A stretch of 64,000 bases of DNA. It comes from Ceratothoa steindachneri. Its lineage: Eukaryota; Arthropoda; Malacostraca; Isopoda; Cymothoidae. The position numbers and the translations under genes were made by a program. Every line of letters begins with the position of its first letter. The first letter of the stretch is position 1. The stretch lies in the NCBI GenBank assembly GCA_963969495.1, contig OZ018321.1:192356204-192420203 (forward strand). The letters are read 5' to 3'. This document shows, piece by piece, positions 34,243 through 45,290 of this stretch. The notes beneath the pieces are model-generated. The model searched no databases. It saw nothing but the letters and a program-made list of their open reading frames with translations, and was not told the DNA's origin.

Positions 34243-35655
34243 TTAGGTGCTGAAATAACCCTCAATTGTATTTCGTCTCCGCCTATAGAGCAGCTGTCCT
34301 TTATCGGCTCCTTTGAGGTAGCTAATACTAAAATGGTGCTCTGTGACCATTATTCTACCGCGCCTGAGTCGGCCGTCCTGGTTATAGAGTCTACCCAAGT
34401 ATGTTACTAAATGGTAGTGGTATTTCAACCTACTCGACTTACTCATATTATGGTACTTGACTACCTTTAAATTGAACATTAAGGCTTGAGCGGCCTGTTG
34501 TAGCGGGGCATAATTGATGGGAGCGTAGGTCCCATAGCTTTCCTTTAACCAGGTACACGGGAAGATCGTGTCTGGGTTCGATCTTTGGGGATCGAGAAAA
34601 TTTTTCCCCGCGAGGTCGTTAATGGGCTTGGCGCTCACTATGACTTGGCGATTTAGCGGTAACTCCGTGGACGTTCCGTTCGGGGAGGAGACTACTAGGG
34701 GTAGGGGATACTCATCCGCGTCTACCATTTGACTAGTCTTACCTGAAGGTATTGCAATAGCACCTCTTTCCTCCTTCCTTGTCAACTCATTTGACCCGAT
34801 TCTCTTGGTAGGTAGTTCCTCAGGTACACCTGCTCGTACCTCTACCCTACCTTCTTCTTCTTCCCAGATAACCCCATTTGGCTGGGTTCTCCTCGTAGGG
34901 TTTCCTTTAGGTACTCCTGCTGGTACCTCATCCCTACTTCCTACTTGTTCCATCGTTACCCCAATTGGCTGGGTTTCCCTCGATGGTCCTTTCTTAGGTC
35001 CAGGCCGGGCTCCAACTTCCTCGGCCTCTATGAGATTCTCGATAGATGCTCTTTCGAGTGCGAGCAATCTTTCCTTTTCTTCTCTCTCTTCTCTTTCCGC
35101 TTGAGCACGTTCTATTTCCCTCTTCATTCTCCTTTCATCTATTTCTTTTTTAATCTTTATTCTCCTCTCTTTTGACTCTTTTTCCATCTTCATTCTCCTT
35201 TCCTCGGCTTCTTGTTCTGCTTTCGCTATTTCGTTTTCCCGTTGAGTTCTTCTTTCTTCATCTTCCAGCTTTATCTTTAGTCTTCTTTCTTCATCTTCCA
35301 TTTCTATCCTTATTCTGAATTCTTGTGCTTCTCTTTTCAACAATATTATTCTTTCGCTTGTTTTACCTCCTCTCAGCATTCTTCTTTCCTCTGTTTCTAT
35401 TTTCCGCTGTATTCGGGATTCTTCACTATTCCGGTTCATCCATATTTCCATTAATTCACGTTCTCTTGTATCCTCTCTTATTATATCCTCTTTTTCTCTC
35501 TCAAACTTTATTAATTCTTGTTCCTTTTCTATATCCCAAATTCTTTCTTCTTCTACACAATCAATTCTTAATTCTGCCATGACGTAGTCATGCATTTCTG
35601 TGCCTTCAAGTCCCAGACTTTGGGCTTGTTGGTAAAATCTTTTGACTGGATCCAT
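34243..35655 (-). CDS. Gag-like coiled-coil protein of the array, copy 1 (470 aa)
   Basis: Intact open frame from ATG 35655 in the first internal region. Residues 1-30 (MDPVKRFYQQAQSLGLEG...) lead into a very charged Glu/Arg/Lys-rich coiled coil over about residues 35-215, with ERRMKMEKESKERRIKIKKE-type heptads. A Pro/Gly/Thr-rich linker follows (about 220-345), with imperfect repeats around PxGVPxxxPTRRTQPxGV. The C-terminal region is basic, with YHYHLVTYLGRLYN and RRRRN. No zinc knuckle, protease or RT is seen. The start resembles the Gypsy gag at 46805 (short leader, then charged helix), so a Gag role is inferred. It is identical in translation to the second copy. Confidence 0.7.
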   Translation of the reverse strand: MDPVKRFYQQAQSLGLEGTEMHDYVMAELRIDCVEEERIWDIEKEQELIKFEREKEDIIREDTRERELMEIWMNRNSEESRIQRKIETEERRMLRGGKTSERIILLKREAQEFRIRIEMEDEERRLKIKLEDEERRTQRENEIAKAEQEAEERRMKMEKESKERRIKIKKEIDERRMKREIERAQAEREEREEKERLLALERASIENLIEAEEVGARPGPKKGPSRETQPIGVTMEQVGSRDEVPAGVPKGNPTRRTQPNGVIWEEEEGRVEVRAGVPEELPTKRIGSNELTRKEERGAIAIPSGKTSQMVDADEYPLPLVVSSPNGTSTELPLNRQVIVSAKPINDLAGKNFLDPQRSNPDTIFPCTWLKESYGTYAPINYAPLQQAAQALMFNLKVVKYHNMSKSSRLKYHYHLVTYLGRLYNQDGRLRRGRIMVTEHHFSISYLKGADKGQLLYRRRRNTIEGYFST

Positions 35656-35951
35656 TTCGTGTTGGTCCGTCGATTTTTCCTTTCTGTATTTTCAGATAAT
35701 TATGCCGCCACTCACCAGGTAGCGCTCAGCATAAATAACCCTTAATCCCACTACTATGCTGATTGAAATATCACTCCCGACCTCAAATTTACCACTTGAC
35801 CTACCAATTACCTTTATATTGTTACCACCCCTAACTCTACCAATTTTCCTCTCGTCAATTATTCTCTTATTCCTGATCTTCCTTTACGTGTTGGCTCTTT
35901 CCTAATTAGACACTGCTGGGTTCTTTCTAATAATAACCTACAAAACCTCTA

Positions 35952-35974
35952 GACCTGACACCACTTTTATAATA
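35952..35974 (-). promoter_or_regulatory. Putative primer binding site region
   Basis: Directly inside the 5' LTR on the minus strand the sequence TATTATAAAAGTGGTGTCAG holds TGGTGTCAG, a primer-site type known in some Gypsy elements. The matching tRNA cannot be proved from here. The same sequence is at 39900-39922. Confidence 0.5.
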
Positions 35975-37844
35975 TGTCGTAGAATTCTTTCTGCTAAGAA
36001 CCCTACTGACCTGACCTCTGACACCTCTTTTATTTAGTTAGTGTCGTAGAATGTCCCTCCTTTTTGTTCTATTCTAAGAGTGCTAAGAGTGTCTAATATA
36101 TTGATATTATAAGAATATCTTAATGAACTGAGCCTTTACCAAACACGTCAGGATATAAAAGAAACGCCCACTAATTCACAAAATAAACTTATATTTTATC
36201 TTTAACCATTGAATACACAACCTTTATACTTTAACTACAGCAATACTCTAAATATTATTATAAACAAGAATTAATTAAATTAGTTGACCCACAAAATTAA
36301 GTTCACGTTTTCTCTAGACAAAACAATAATATTAGAATTAGGCTTACGGACTCGTGGAGTTTAAAGGGCCTCAGAAATATTTACACTTGACGCGTGTAGA
36401 TGGGCGGAATTCCACGGTCGTCTTGGCGAGGGTAGCAGCTGGGGGGGTCCACACGTTCTTCCGGGGGGGGGGGATTCTTCAAGGACGAGAATCAATACGG
36501 TGCTCTATGCAACACCCAGGTAGTCGTGGTCTCTCTGGCGAGAGTGAGTTGAACTTGGTTCTTGAATCAAGCTTACTTGGAGTGCGGTGTGATCACCGAG
36601 TAACGAGCTCGAGGAGGAGCTTTTCCTTCGTTACTAATTTCCTTATGGACGAGGACTGAACTCGGGGAGGGTCTTCTTCACGGGCGAGGATGACGGAGGG
36701 GGGTTTCTCTGGCGAGAATAAGTTACTTACAGTTTGGTGTGGCCACCGAATAACGGGCTCGAGGGGGAGCCTTTTCCTTCTTCTTCTTAATTCCTCAAAG
36801 ACGAGGAATACCTCTGGTGTTTAATGTGCACCAGGATATGAGGAATCTCTCTGGCGAGAGTAAGTCGAACTTACCAAAGTTCACTTATTGTTTGGTTTGA
36901 CAACCAGGGACTTAGCTCAAGGATGAGCTTTTTCTTAGTCCCTTAAGGTAGGTAGCCCTGCCTCTCTTGCAGGGTGCTTCTTGGTCTGGCGACACAAGTA
37001 AACTACCTCTCCAGTCTCGGTAGCTCGGTTGGGGATCCGAGGACTTCGTCACCTAGAGACTGACGTATACTACCAATCCAGTCTAGGTAGCCCGGTTGGG
37101 GATCCGAGGACTTCGTCACCTGGCCTGACGTATACTACCTATCCAGTCTAAGGTAGCCCGGTTTTGGAACCGAGGACTTCGTCACCTGGCCTGACGTATA
37201 CTACCTATCCAGTCTAAGGTAGCCCGGTTTTGGAACCGAGGACTTCGTCACCTGGCCTGACGTATACTACCTATCCAGTCTAAGGTAGCCCGGTTTTGGA
37301 ACCGAGGACTTCGTCACCTGGCCTGACGTATACTACCAGATTTTCCTCAGAGTTCCTCCTTTATACCTCGCACCCCCACTGGGGGAGTGGTAAGGGGGGG
37401 GAGCTTGAGGACGGCCCCAGGAGAGTTCTCTTCCCAAACGGTCTTTCCCACGAAGTCAAACATCTGCTCCTCGTTAGCCATCGAGGTTGGGAGAAAACCG
37501 TCTCCAATTTCTTGTTCGACGTGAAACTGGATCTCACTCTCCTGGGGGGAGATCTTTACCTTTTTGACCTTTAGGGTCTTACATGGCCCCTAGTTATGCC
37601 ACCCAGTGGTCAAACTTTCGCCTCGCCGATGCCTGGGGCGGATGTCCTTGTGGTAACCACCGCCTTGGGACTGCATCACGAGTGAACGATGGGGGGGGGT
37701 GACCTCTTTCATGGCACGGTCTGGGGCAGTGCTGCGGTCACGCGGGACCCGCCGATGCCTTCGGCCGGATGTCTTTGCGGTGACCGCCTTGGAACTGCAC
37801 CAAGAGTGAACGAGGGGGGGGGGGGAAGTGACCATTCCCTTACA
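35975..37844 (-). repeat. LTR 2 of the array, 1870 bp
   Basis: Shared between the two internal regions. It has five 66 bp repeats; otherwise it matches LTR 1 except for G-run lengths. Confidence 0.9.
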
Positions 37845-38190
37845 CACCTCCCACCGAAGAAAATAATGGGGGGGCGGGGGATGCTCACGGGAACTCAAAA
37901 CAACTTACTCAACCTAGTCGAGCTTAGCAAAGTTGTATTTCTTTGAGCCCTCCCTTACATTAAGTTTCCTTACATATGAGCGCCCACGCGCGCGTTTACA
38001 CAGGCAATGTGTCGAGCTAGACACTCGATTTACAATTTTACATGAACATAACAAAACCTTAATTCATCGATTACCCATAAAAAAAAACAACAAAACAAGC
38101 TACTTCCTTACATTTCTAAGTTTTTGAGAACTTAATTCCTACCGATAAATATTTACACGAACAACAACTGAAAACATGGTTTCACGCTCA

Positions 38191-39603
38191 TTAGGTGCTG
38201 AAATAACCCTCAATTGTATTTCGTCTCCGCCTATAGAGCAGCTGTCCTTTATCGGCTCCTTTGAGGTAGCTAATACTAAAATGGTGCTCTGTGACCATTA
38301 TTCTACCGCGCCTGAGTCGGCCGTCCTGGTTATAGAGTCTACCCAAGTATGTTACTAAATGGTAGTGGTATTTCAACCTACTCGACTTACTCATATTATG
38401 GTACTTGACTACCTTTAAATTGAACATTAAGGCTTGAGCGGCCTGTTGTAGCGGGGCATAATTGATGGGAGCGTAGGTCCCATAGCTTTCCTTTAACCAG
38501 GTACACGGGAAGATCGTGTCTGGGTTCGATCTTTGGGGATCGAGAAAATTTTTCCCCGCGAGGTCGTTAATGGGCTTGGCGCTCACTATGACTTGGCGAT
38601 TTAGCGGTAACTCCGTGGACGTTCCGTTCGGGGAGGAGACTACTAGGGGTAGGGGATACTCATCCGCGTCTACCATTTGACTAGTCTTACCTGAAGGTAT
38701 TGCAATAGCACCTCTTTCCTCCTTCCTTGTCAACTCATTTGACCCGATTCTCTTGGTAGGTAGTTCCTCAGGTACACCTGCTCGTACCTCTACCCTACCT
38801 TCTTCTTCTTCCCAGATAACCCCATTTGGCTGGGTTCTCCTCGTAGGGTTTCCTTTAGGTACTCCTGCTGGTACCTCATCCCTACTTCCTACTTGTTCCA
38901 TCGTTACCCCAATTGGCTGGGTTTCCCTCGATGGTCCTTTCTTAGGTCCAGGCCGGGCTCCAACTTCCTCGGCCTCTATGAGATTCTCGATAGATGCTCT
39001 TTCGAGTGCGAGCAATCTTTCCTTTTCTTCTCTCTCTTCTCTTTCCGCTTGAGCACGTTCTATTTCCCTCTTCATTCTCCTTTCATCTATTTCTTTTTTA
39101 ATCTTTATTCTCCTCTCTTTTGACTCTTTTTCCATCTTCATTCTCCTTTCCTCGGCTTCTTGTTCTGCTTTCGCTATTTCGTTTTCCCGTTGAGTTCTTC
39201 TTTCTTCATCTTCCAGCTTTATCTTTAGTCTTCTTTCTTCATCTTCCATTTCTATCCTTATTCTGAATTCTTGTGCTTCTCTTTTCAACAATATTATTCT
39301 TTCGCTTGTTTTACCTCCTCTCAGCATTCTTCTTTCCTCTGTTTCTATTTTCCGCTGTATTCGGGATTCTTCACTATTCCGGTTCATCCATATTTCCATT
39401 AATTCACGTTCTCTTGTATCCTCTCTTATTATATCCTCTTTTTCTCTCTCAAACTTTATTAATTCTTGTTCCTTTTCTATATCCCAAATTCTTTCTTCTT
39501 CTACACAATCAATTCTTAATTCTGCCATGACGTAGTCATGCATTTCTGTGCCTTCAAGTCCCAGACTTTGGGCTTGTTGGTAAAATCTTTTGACTGGATC
39601 CAT
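38191..39603 (-). CDS. Gag-like coiled-coil protein of the array, copy 2 (470 aa)
   Basis: Same length and same predicted protein as 34243-35655, at the same distance from its flanking LTRs. Lack of any amino-acid change between the two copies supports very recent duplication, or an assembly duplication. No function beyond a structural Gag-like role can be proposed. Confidence 0.7.
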   Translation of the reverse strand: MDPVKRFYQQAQSLGLEGTEMHDYVMAELRIDCVEEERIWDIEKEQELIKFEREKEDIIREDTRERELMEIWMNRNSEESRIQRKIETEERRMLRGGKTSERIILLKREAQEFRIRIEMEDEERRLKIKLEDEERRTQRENEIAKAEQEAEERRMKMEKESKERRIKIKKEIDERRMKREIERAQAEREEREEKERLLALERASIENLIEAEEVGARPGPKKGPSRETQPIGVTMEQVGSRDEVPAGVPKGNPTRRTQPNGVIWEEEEGRVEVRAGVPEELPTKRIGSNELTRKEERGAIAIPSGKTSQMVDADEYPLPLVVSSPNGTSTELPLNRQVIVSAKPINDLAGKNFLDPQRSNPDTIFPCTWLKESYGTYAPINYAPLQQAAQALMFNLKVVKYHNMSKSSRLKYHYHLVTYLGRLYNQDGRLRRGRIMVTEHHFSISYLKGADKGQLLYRRRRNTIEGYFST

Positions 39604-39922
39604 TTCGTGTTGGTCCGTCGATTTTTCCTTTCTGTATTTTCAGATAATTATGCCGCCACTCACCAGGTAGCGCTCAGCATAAATAACCCTTAATCCCACT
39701 ACTATGCTGATTGAAATATCACTCCCGACCTCAAATTTACCACTTGACCTACCAATTACCTTTATATTGTTACCACCCCTAACTCTACCAATTTTCCTCT
39801 CGTCAATTATTCTCTTATTCCTGATCTTCCTTTACGTGTTGGCTCTTTCCTAATTAGACACTGCTGGGTTCTTTCTAATAATAACCTACAAAACCTCTAG
39901 ACCTGACACCACTTTTATAATA

Positions 39923-41789
39923 TGTCGTAGAATTCTTTCTGCTAAGAACCCTACTGACCTGACCTCTGACACCTCTTTTATTTAGTTAGTGTCGTAGAAT
40001 GTCCCTCCTTTTTGTTCTATTCTAAGAGTGCTAAGAGTGTCTAATATATTGATATTATAAGAATATCTTAATGAACTGAGCCTTTACCAAACACGTCAGG
40101 ATATAAAAGAAACGCCCACTAATTCACAAAATAAACTTATATTTTATCTTTAACCATTGAATACACAACCTTTATACTTTAACTACAGCAATACTCTAAA
40201 TATTATTATAAACAAGAATTAATTAAATTAGTTGACCCACAAAATTAAGTTCACGTTTTCTCTAGACAAAACAATAATATTAGAATTAGGCTTACGGACT
40301 CGTGGAGTTTAAAGGGCCTCAGAAATATTTACACTTGACGCGTGTAGATGGGCGGAATTCCACGGTCGTCTTGGCGAGGGTAGCAGCTGGGGGGGTCCAC
40401 ACGTTCTTCCGGGGGGGGGGATTCTTCAAGGACGAGAATCAATACGGTGCTCTATGCAACACCCAGGTAGTCGTGGTCTCTCTGGCGAGAGTGAGTTGAA
40501 CTTGGTTCTTGAATCAAGCTTACTTGGAGTGCGGTGTGATCACCGAGTAACGAGCTCGAGGAGGAGCTTTTCCTTCGTTACTAATTTCCTTATGGACGAG
40601 GACTGAACTCGGGGAGGGTCTTCTTCACGGGCGAGGATGACGGAGGGGGGTTTCTCTGGCGAGAATAAGTTACTTACAGTTTGGTGTGGCCACCGAATAA
40701 CGGGCTCGAGGGGGAGCCTTTTCCTTCTTCTTCTTAATTCCTCAAAGACGAGGAATACCTCTGGTGTTTAATGTGCACCAGGATATGAGGAATCTCTCTG
40801 GCGAGAGTAAGTCGAACTTACCAAAGTTCACTTATTGTTTGGTTTGACAACCAGGGACTTAGCTCAAGGATGAGCTTTTTCTTAGTCCCTTAAGGTAGGT
40901 AGCCCTGCCTCTCTTGCAGGGTGCTTCTTGGTCTGGCGACACAAGTAAACTACCTCTCCAGTCTCGGTAGCTCGGTTGGGGATCCGAGGACTTCGTCACC
41001 TAGAGACTGACGTATACTACCAATCCAGTCTAGGTAGCCCGGTTGGGGATCCGAGGACTTCGTCACCTGGCCTGACGTATACTACCTATCCAGTCTAAGG
41101 TAGCCCGGTTTTGGAACCGAGGACTTCGTCACCTGGCCTGACGTATACTACCTATCCAGTCTAAGGTAGCCCGGTTTTGGAACCGAGGACTTCGTCACCT
41201 GGCCTGACGTATACTACCTATCCAGTCTAAGGTAGCCCGGTTTTGGAACCGAGGACTTCGTCACCTGGCCTGACGTATACTACCAGATTTTCCTCAGAGT
41301 TCCTCCTTTATACCTCGCACCCCCACTGGGGGAGTGGTAAGGGGGGGGAGCTTGAGGACGGCCCCAGGAGAGTTCTCTTCCCAAACGGTCTTTCCCACGA
41401 AGTCAAACATCTGCTCCTCGTTAGCCATCGAGGTTGGGAGAAAACCGTCTCCAATTTCTTGTTCGACGTGAAACTGGATCTCACTCTCCTGGGGGGAGAT
41501 CTTTACCTTTTTGACCTTTAGGGTCTTACATGGCCCCTAGTTATGCCACCCAGTGGTCAAACTTTCGCCTCGCCGATGCCTGGGGCGGATGTCCTTGTGG
41601 TAACCACCGCCTTGGGACTGCATCACGAGTGAACGATGGGGGGGGGTGACCTCTTTCATGGCACGGTCTGGGGCAGTGCTGCGGTCACGCGGGACCCGCC
41701 GATGCCTTCGGCCGGATGTCTTTGCGGTGACCGCCTTGGAACTGCACCAAGAGTGAACGAGGGGGGGGGGAAGTGACCATTCCCTTACA
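39923..41789 (-). repeat. LTR 3 of the array, 1867 bp
   Basis: Five 66 bp repeats. It ends CCTTACA at 41789 and is followed by the CTATA target duplication. Confidence 0.9.
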
Positions 41790-42125
41790 CTATATAAGAT
41801 CGGCGATTATGTTTGAATCTCACGCGTTCCAGTAATTTTAAAAAAGGATACGAGGTAGGGTGGAGTGAGGCAATCTAAAAGATATATAGGATTTCAAATC
41901 TATTAGACCTGTATTATATTGAAGATTTAAATGGAGAACATATTGAAGGTGGGATTTATGAAGATGAACTAGAAAAAGTAAAATTTGACTCCCGTAAGGA
42001 ATATGTAGTGGAGAAAATAGTTAAATGGAAAGCACATGGAAAAAAAACAAGCGATATTTAGAAAAATGGTAAGAGTACCCAAATTCGTTTAACTCATTCA
42101 TAAAGACATGTGATATCACCCACTA
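41790..42125 (+). pseudogene. Polinton integrase, C-terminal piece with chromodomain-like end
   Basis: Reading resumes after the array: YKIGDYV and RVPVILKKGYEVGWSEAIF across a frame change, then YIEDLNGEHIEGGIYEDELE, a typical integrase C-terminal SH3-like region. Next come YVVEKIVKW and, after a stop or frameshift near 42061, EYPNSFNSFI, matching the chromodomain signature YPxxFNSWI. It is the continuation of 31384-32093. Confidence 0.85.
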
Positions 42126-42183
42126 ACCTTGAGCACATGCATTCGTGAAATAATATAAAGTTGGTTATTTATCAGTTGTGAAG

Positions 42184-43005
42184 ATGGAGTCAGAGATTTT
42201 TTATGTTCCTTCTTCCTCCCTGGATGTTAATCCTCAAAATATCATGTCTGACTATAGATTTGAAAATCACAAATCCATTAAAACAGACCACAGTCAGTAT
42301 GAACTAGAACTTTCTTAGTTTCAATTTACAGGGAATATTTAGAATATTACTAAGCTTACACATGCATTCACAGTCTATCGGAAAATGACGGAAGTAAATA
42401 ATTATGCATCGAATACTATAATGGTAAGAGGAAAGGAAACAAAAATAAAAGGTATTGACTATGCTTATCATGAGATATGGATAGACGCCGTGTATTATAA
42501 AAAATGAAAAAGCACTCATTGAGAAAATGAATCTAAAAATGAGAGAGAAATTATCATCTCAAGATTTACTCTTTCAATCTGACAAAACGCAACGCAAAAT
42601 TTCTACTGGCTATGTGTTAATGCTCACTTCAGGTTCATTGCTCAATGTGAAAATGAAAGAAAATCTCTTACATCATCTGTCAGAACAATTTTCCAAGATA
42701 ATGGAAAAATCTATCAGAAATGTTATCCAAAATTAAATCATTATATAGCGTTTAATAGAGATTTTCCTACTTTTATATCTCATCCGAAATCATCTTACAT
42801 TTAATCTAACCTTGTAGACTATCAGTTAGTATGCGGGACCCATTCGAGGCTGATGAGAATTATTCACCTTCTTTCGAATGATGGTTCATTCAGTATAACC
42901 TTTGATAATCTACACTATCTGAATCTAAGTTGAGGGAACTTGAGATCAATTTATATCTCCATATATAAGAACGGTTGAAGGGGGAAATTTTCCATTCTTT
43001 CTTGG
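42184..43005 (+). pseudogene. Probable Polinton minor capsid protein, decayed
   Basis: Starts at ATG 42184 (MESEIFYVPSSSLDVNPQ) and can be followed through several stops and frameshifts over about 270 codons. Readable stretches include NNYASNTIMVRGKET, YHEIWIDAVYYKK, HYIAFNRDFPTFISHP and SFDDKT near the end. Between integrase and major capsid, Polintons usually carry the penton-like minor capsid gene, and length and position fit. I cannot confirm a jelly-roll fold by eye, so the call rests mainly on position. Confidence 0.4.
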
Positions 43006-43054
43006 TCATTTGATGATAAAACTACACATTAGAAGACATTAAAAATAACTAAAA

Positions 43055-43393
43055 ATGTTGAATGGCCGACGCGTGTTTAAAAGGGGAAGAGCTCAGAGAG
43101 GACATGGTCTTGGATCCCTATTCTCCTCCCTATTACGAAATGCAGCGCTCTATCTAAAGAGTGGTGCTCGCTATCTACGAAAGGAGGCCATTTCCGCCGG
43201 TTTCGATACCGTTCAGGATAATATGCTTGGAGAGACCGCAAAGCAAGCTTTGAAAGATCACCTGGGAAGGACAAAAAATACTATTACTAAAGATAATAGA
43301 CGAAATATTAGAAGAAAGTTAAAATTTGAGAGTGATAATGAGAGGAAATGCGAAAAAATGGGTGCAATAAATAAGCGAAAAGGGATGAAGTAG
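43055..43393 (+). CDS. Small basic Polinton protein, virion core-like (112 aa)
   Basis: Intact frame. The N-terminal part has GRAQRGHGLGSLFSSLLRN then LYLKSGARYLRKEAISAGFD, a Gly/Leu amphipathic segment followed by a basic region. The C-terminal third is strongly basic (TKDNRRNIRRKLKF, NKRKGMK). This GLGSxFSSLxR...LKSGAxxxxKEAxxxG pattern recurs in Polinton and adintovirus small proteins next to the capsid genes, compared by others with adenovirus core or pVI/pX-type proteins. The exact role is unproven. It sits between the minor capsid candidate and the major capsid. It is the one Polinton gene here without a visible break. Confidence 0.6.
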   Translation: MLNGRRVFKRGRAQRGHGLGSLFSSLLRNAALYLKSGARYLRKEAISAGFDTVQDNMLGETAKQALKDHLGRTKNTITKDNRRNIRRKLKFESDNERKCEKMGAINKRKGMK

Positions 43394-43522
43394 TTGAAGA
43401 AGAGAAAAAAGTTGAATATAGATGAAGAGGATGGGGATGTTTTTCTCATAATATAAACAAGCACACATTTCATAGATGTTCGCATAAAGTTATCCTCGGC
43501 TGTAAATCATATACGTGTAAAA

Positions 43523-43765
43523 ATGAATGCTCTTCATCCAGCAAGTTCTATCTTTTCGAAGACAGAACTTGATCTGTTTACTGTTCCACCAACCCAAACT
43601 TCCATTGTTGAGAGCAATTGTTCGTCTTACTCTCCACTTAGCAATATCTCTTCAGATCTTACCCCGGTTAAATATTATATATTTGGTAGCAGACAGTATT
43701 ATATAGACTCGAGTGGGTTCCTACTCAGGCTATCCGAAACACAATTCTCGGATCTTTTTATATAA
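43523..43765 (+). pseudogene. Polinton major capsid protein, N-terminal piece
   Basis: Begins at ATG 43523. SKTELDLFTVPPTQTSI near residue 13 and PVKYYIFGSRQYYIDSS near residue 50 match the start of the double-jelly-roll major capsid of Polintons (ELDLFxxPPTQxSI ... YxxxGSxxxYID). The frame stops at 43765, where a 3'-truncated Gypsy element is joined. A middle segment of the gene is missing before the reading resumes at 49220. Confidence 0.8.
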
Positions 43766-43789
43766 TTAATTTTAAATTTATACTCCAGG

Positions 43790-45290
43790 AGGTATAAACT
43801 CGAGCGTATAAGGCGACCATTGTTGCTTTTTACATTTCACAAATATGCGAGGGGTTTGTGATCCGTCTCTACAAGGAACTCTTTACCAAATAAATGCATT
43901 CTAAACTTCTGTATGGCCCATATAATGACTAGAGCCTACTTTTCGATAATGGCATAATTTTTCTCGCGCGGGAGAAGCTTACGGCTAGCGTAGGCGATGG
44001 GTTAACTATCGCCACCATTGATATACTGGAGTAAAACGCAACCTAGCCCTTCACTACTGGCATCGGTTTTGATACCAAATGTCTTCTTAGGGTTGGAGAG
44101 CCGGAGGATAGGGGCGGAAGCTAATATTCCTTTCAGCTGTTCGAAGTGGGAGAGAGCTAATGGGGACTAGACAAGGTGTTCCAGGGAATTCTTTATCAGC
44201 TAGTCAGAAAAAGTGGCGGAGAAAGAGGTGAAATGAGGAGCGAAGCGGCGGTAGAAAGAAGTAGATCCCATGGAGGATCTCAGCTGCTTCTTGTTCGATG
44301 GACAGGGCATTTCCACAATGGCGCGGATTTAGTCCTCCTGGGAAGGCCAATCAGTTGTGTCCAATGTGAAAGCCAAGGTAGTCAATCGTACTATAAGCAA
44401 AATAGCACTTGTTCGGACCGATTGTGAGTCCATGCTCGCGTCAGCGACACAGCAGGGCCTGGAGGGCGATCACGCGATGGTCCCACTCGCGAGTTGCTAC
44501 ATAAATGTTTTTGAAATAAAAAGTCACGTTTGCCAACATGTCTAATATTCTTCGCATCATGCGGTTGTAATTATTAAAAGCCGTCACCAAGCCGAAAGGG
44601 AGACGGCGGAACTGCATTAAGCTCTTGTCCGTGGAGGAAGCCGTGAATCTCTTTACGCCTTCTTTAAGGGGAATTTGATAGTAAGCTTTACATAGGTTCA
44701 AAACTCCACCTCTTCAAAGAGATGGAGTTTTGGTCGTTCAAAGAGATAAGCTCAACATCGAACAAAGTCACCCAATTAAGTTTCCGAAAATCAACGTACA
44801 GCCTATATGACCAGTCTGACTTCTTTACCAACACAGTGGGGGAACAGTAACTAGATTAGGAGGGTTCTATTATTCTTAACTTTAACAATTTAGTTACTTC
44901 TGCGTTGAAGAGCTCTCTTGAATGGATGGGCAGGGGGTACAGCTTGGAATGAATAGGCTCCAGGATGGTTAAAATAATATCATGCTCAAACTGAGTGGCA
45001 CAGCCGGGAATCTCTGAGATCACATCTCCAAAGTTACTCAGTAGCTGCTGCAGCTGACTCTTCAAATCGGGAGGCAGCTGGGCGTTAACGTCCAAGTCGG
45101 GTGACTGGGAATCGGTGGCGCTGGGCACGGTGGGAATGGAGTACTCCTTGTCCTGTTCTATGCAAGTCACCTGCACCACATTTAGCGGATCTAGGGGGTA
45201 GTCTGCTTCAATGGCTGACTCCTCATCAATGGCCACGATATTATTGATGCAAGCTAGTTGTTGGTACCTCTTGAGCATGTTTAAGTAGTA
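43790..45290 (-). pseudogene. Gypsy pol: reverse transcriptase and RNase H, inactive
   Basis: RT N-terminal region 45278-44856: LLSNFGDVISEIPGC, HDIILTILEPIHSK, LLKLRIIEPS. Finger/palm 44701-44441: NLCKAYYQIPLKEGVKRF and RRLPFGLVTAFNNYNRMMRR, then the active site FYFKNIYVAT, where the catalytic YxDD is changed to FKN, so both aspartates are lost. RNase H from about 44090: KTFGIKTDASSEGLGCVLLQ, YASRKLLPREKNY and FLVETDHKPLAYL, keeping DAS and TDHKPL. Stops and shifts lie between, and the integrase is missing. Confidence 0.85.

Larger units (their letters stand above)
32094..41789 (-). mobile_element. Tandem LTR retrotransposon array: LTR-internal-LTR-internal-LTR
   Basis: A 9.7 kb block with a perfect 5 bp target duplication CTATA at 32089-32093 and 41790-41794. 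It contains three LTRs (32094-33896, 35975-37844, 39923-41789) and two internal regions of identical length, 2078 bp (33897-35974, 37845-39922). The copies differ only in G-run lengths and in one extra 66 bp repeat, so the array is recent. LTRs begin TG and end CA. Only a Gag-like gene is present; no protease, RT or integrase. The element is therefore non-autonomous and probably used Gypsy machinery such as that of 43765-49219, which shares the TGTCGTAGAAT terminus. Confidence 0.9.

Noticed and set aside
34805..35582. Plus-strand frames rich in Phe, Leu and Ser (34805-35104, 34945-35175, 35325-35582 and their copies at 38753-39530)
   Set aside because: Antisense shadows of the charged coiled-coil Gag-like gene.
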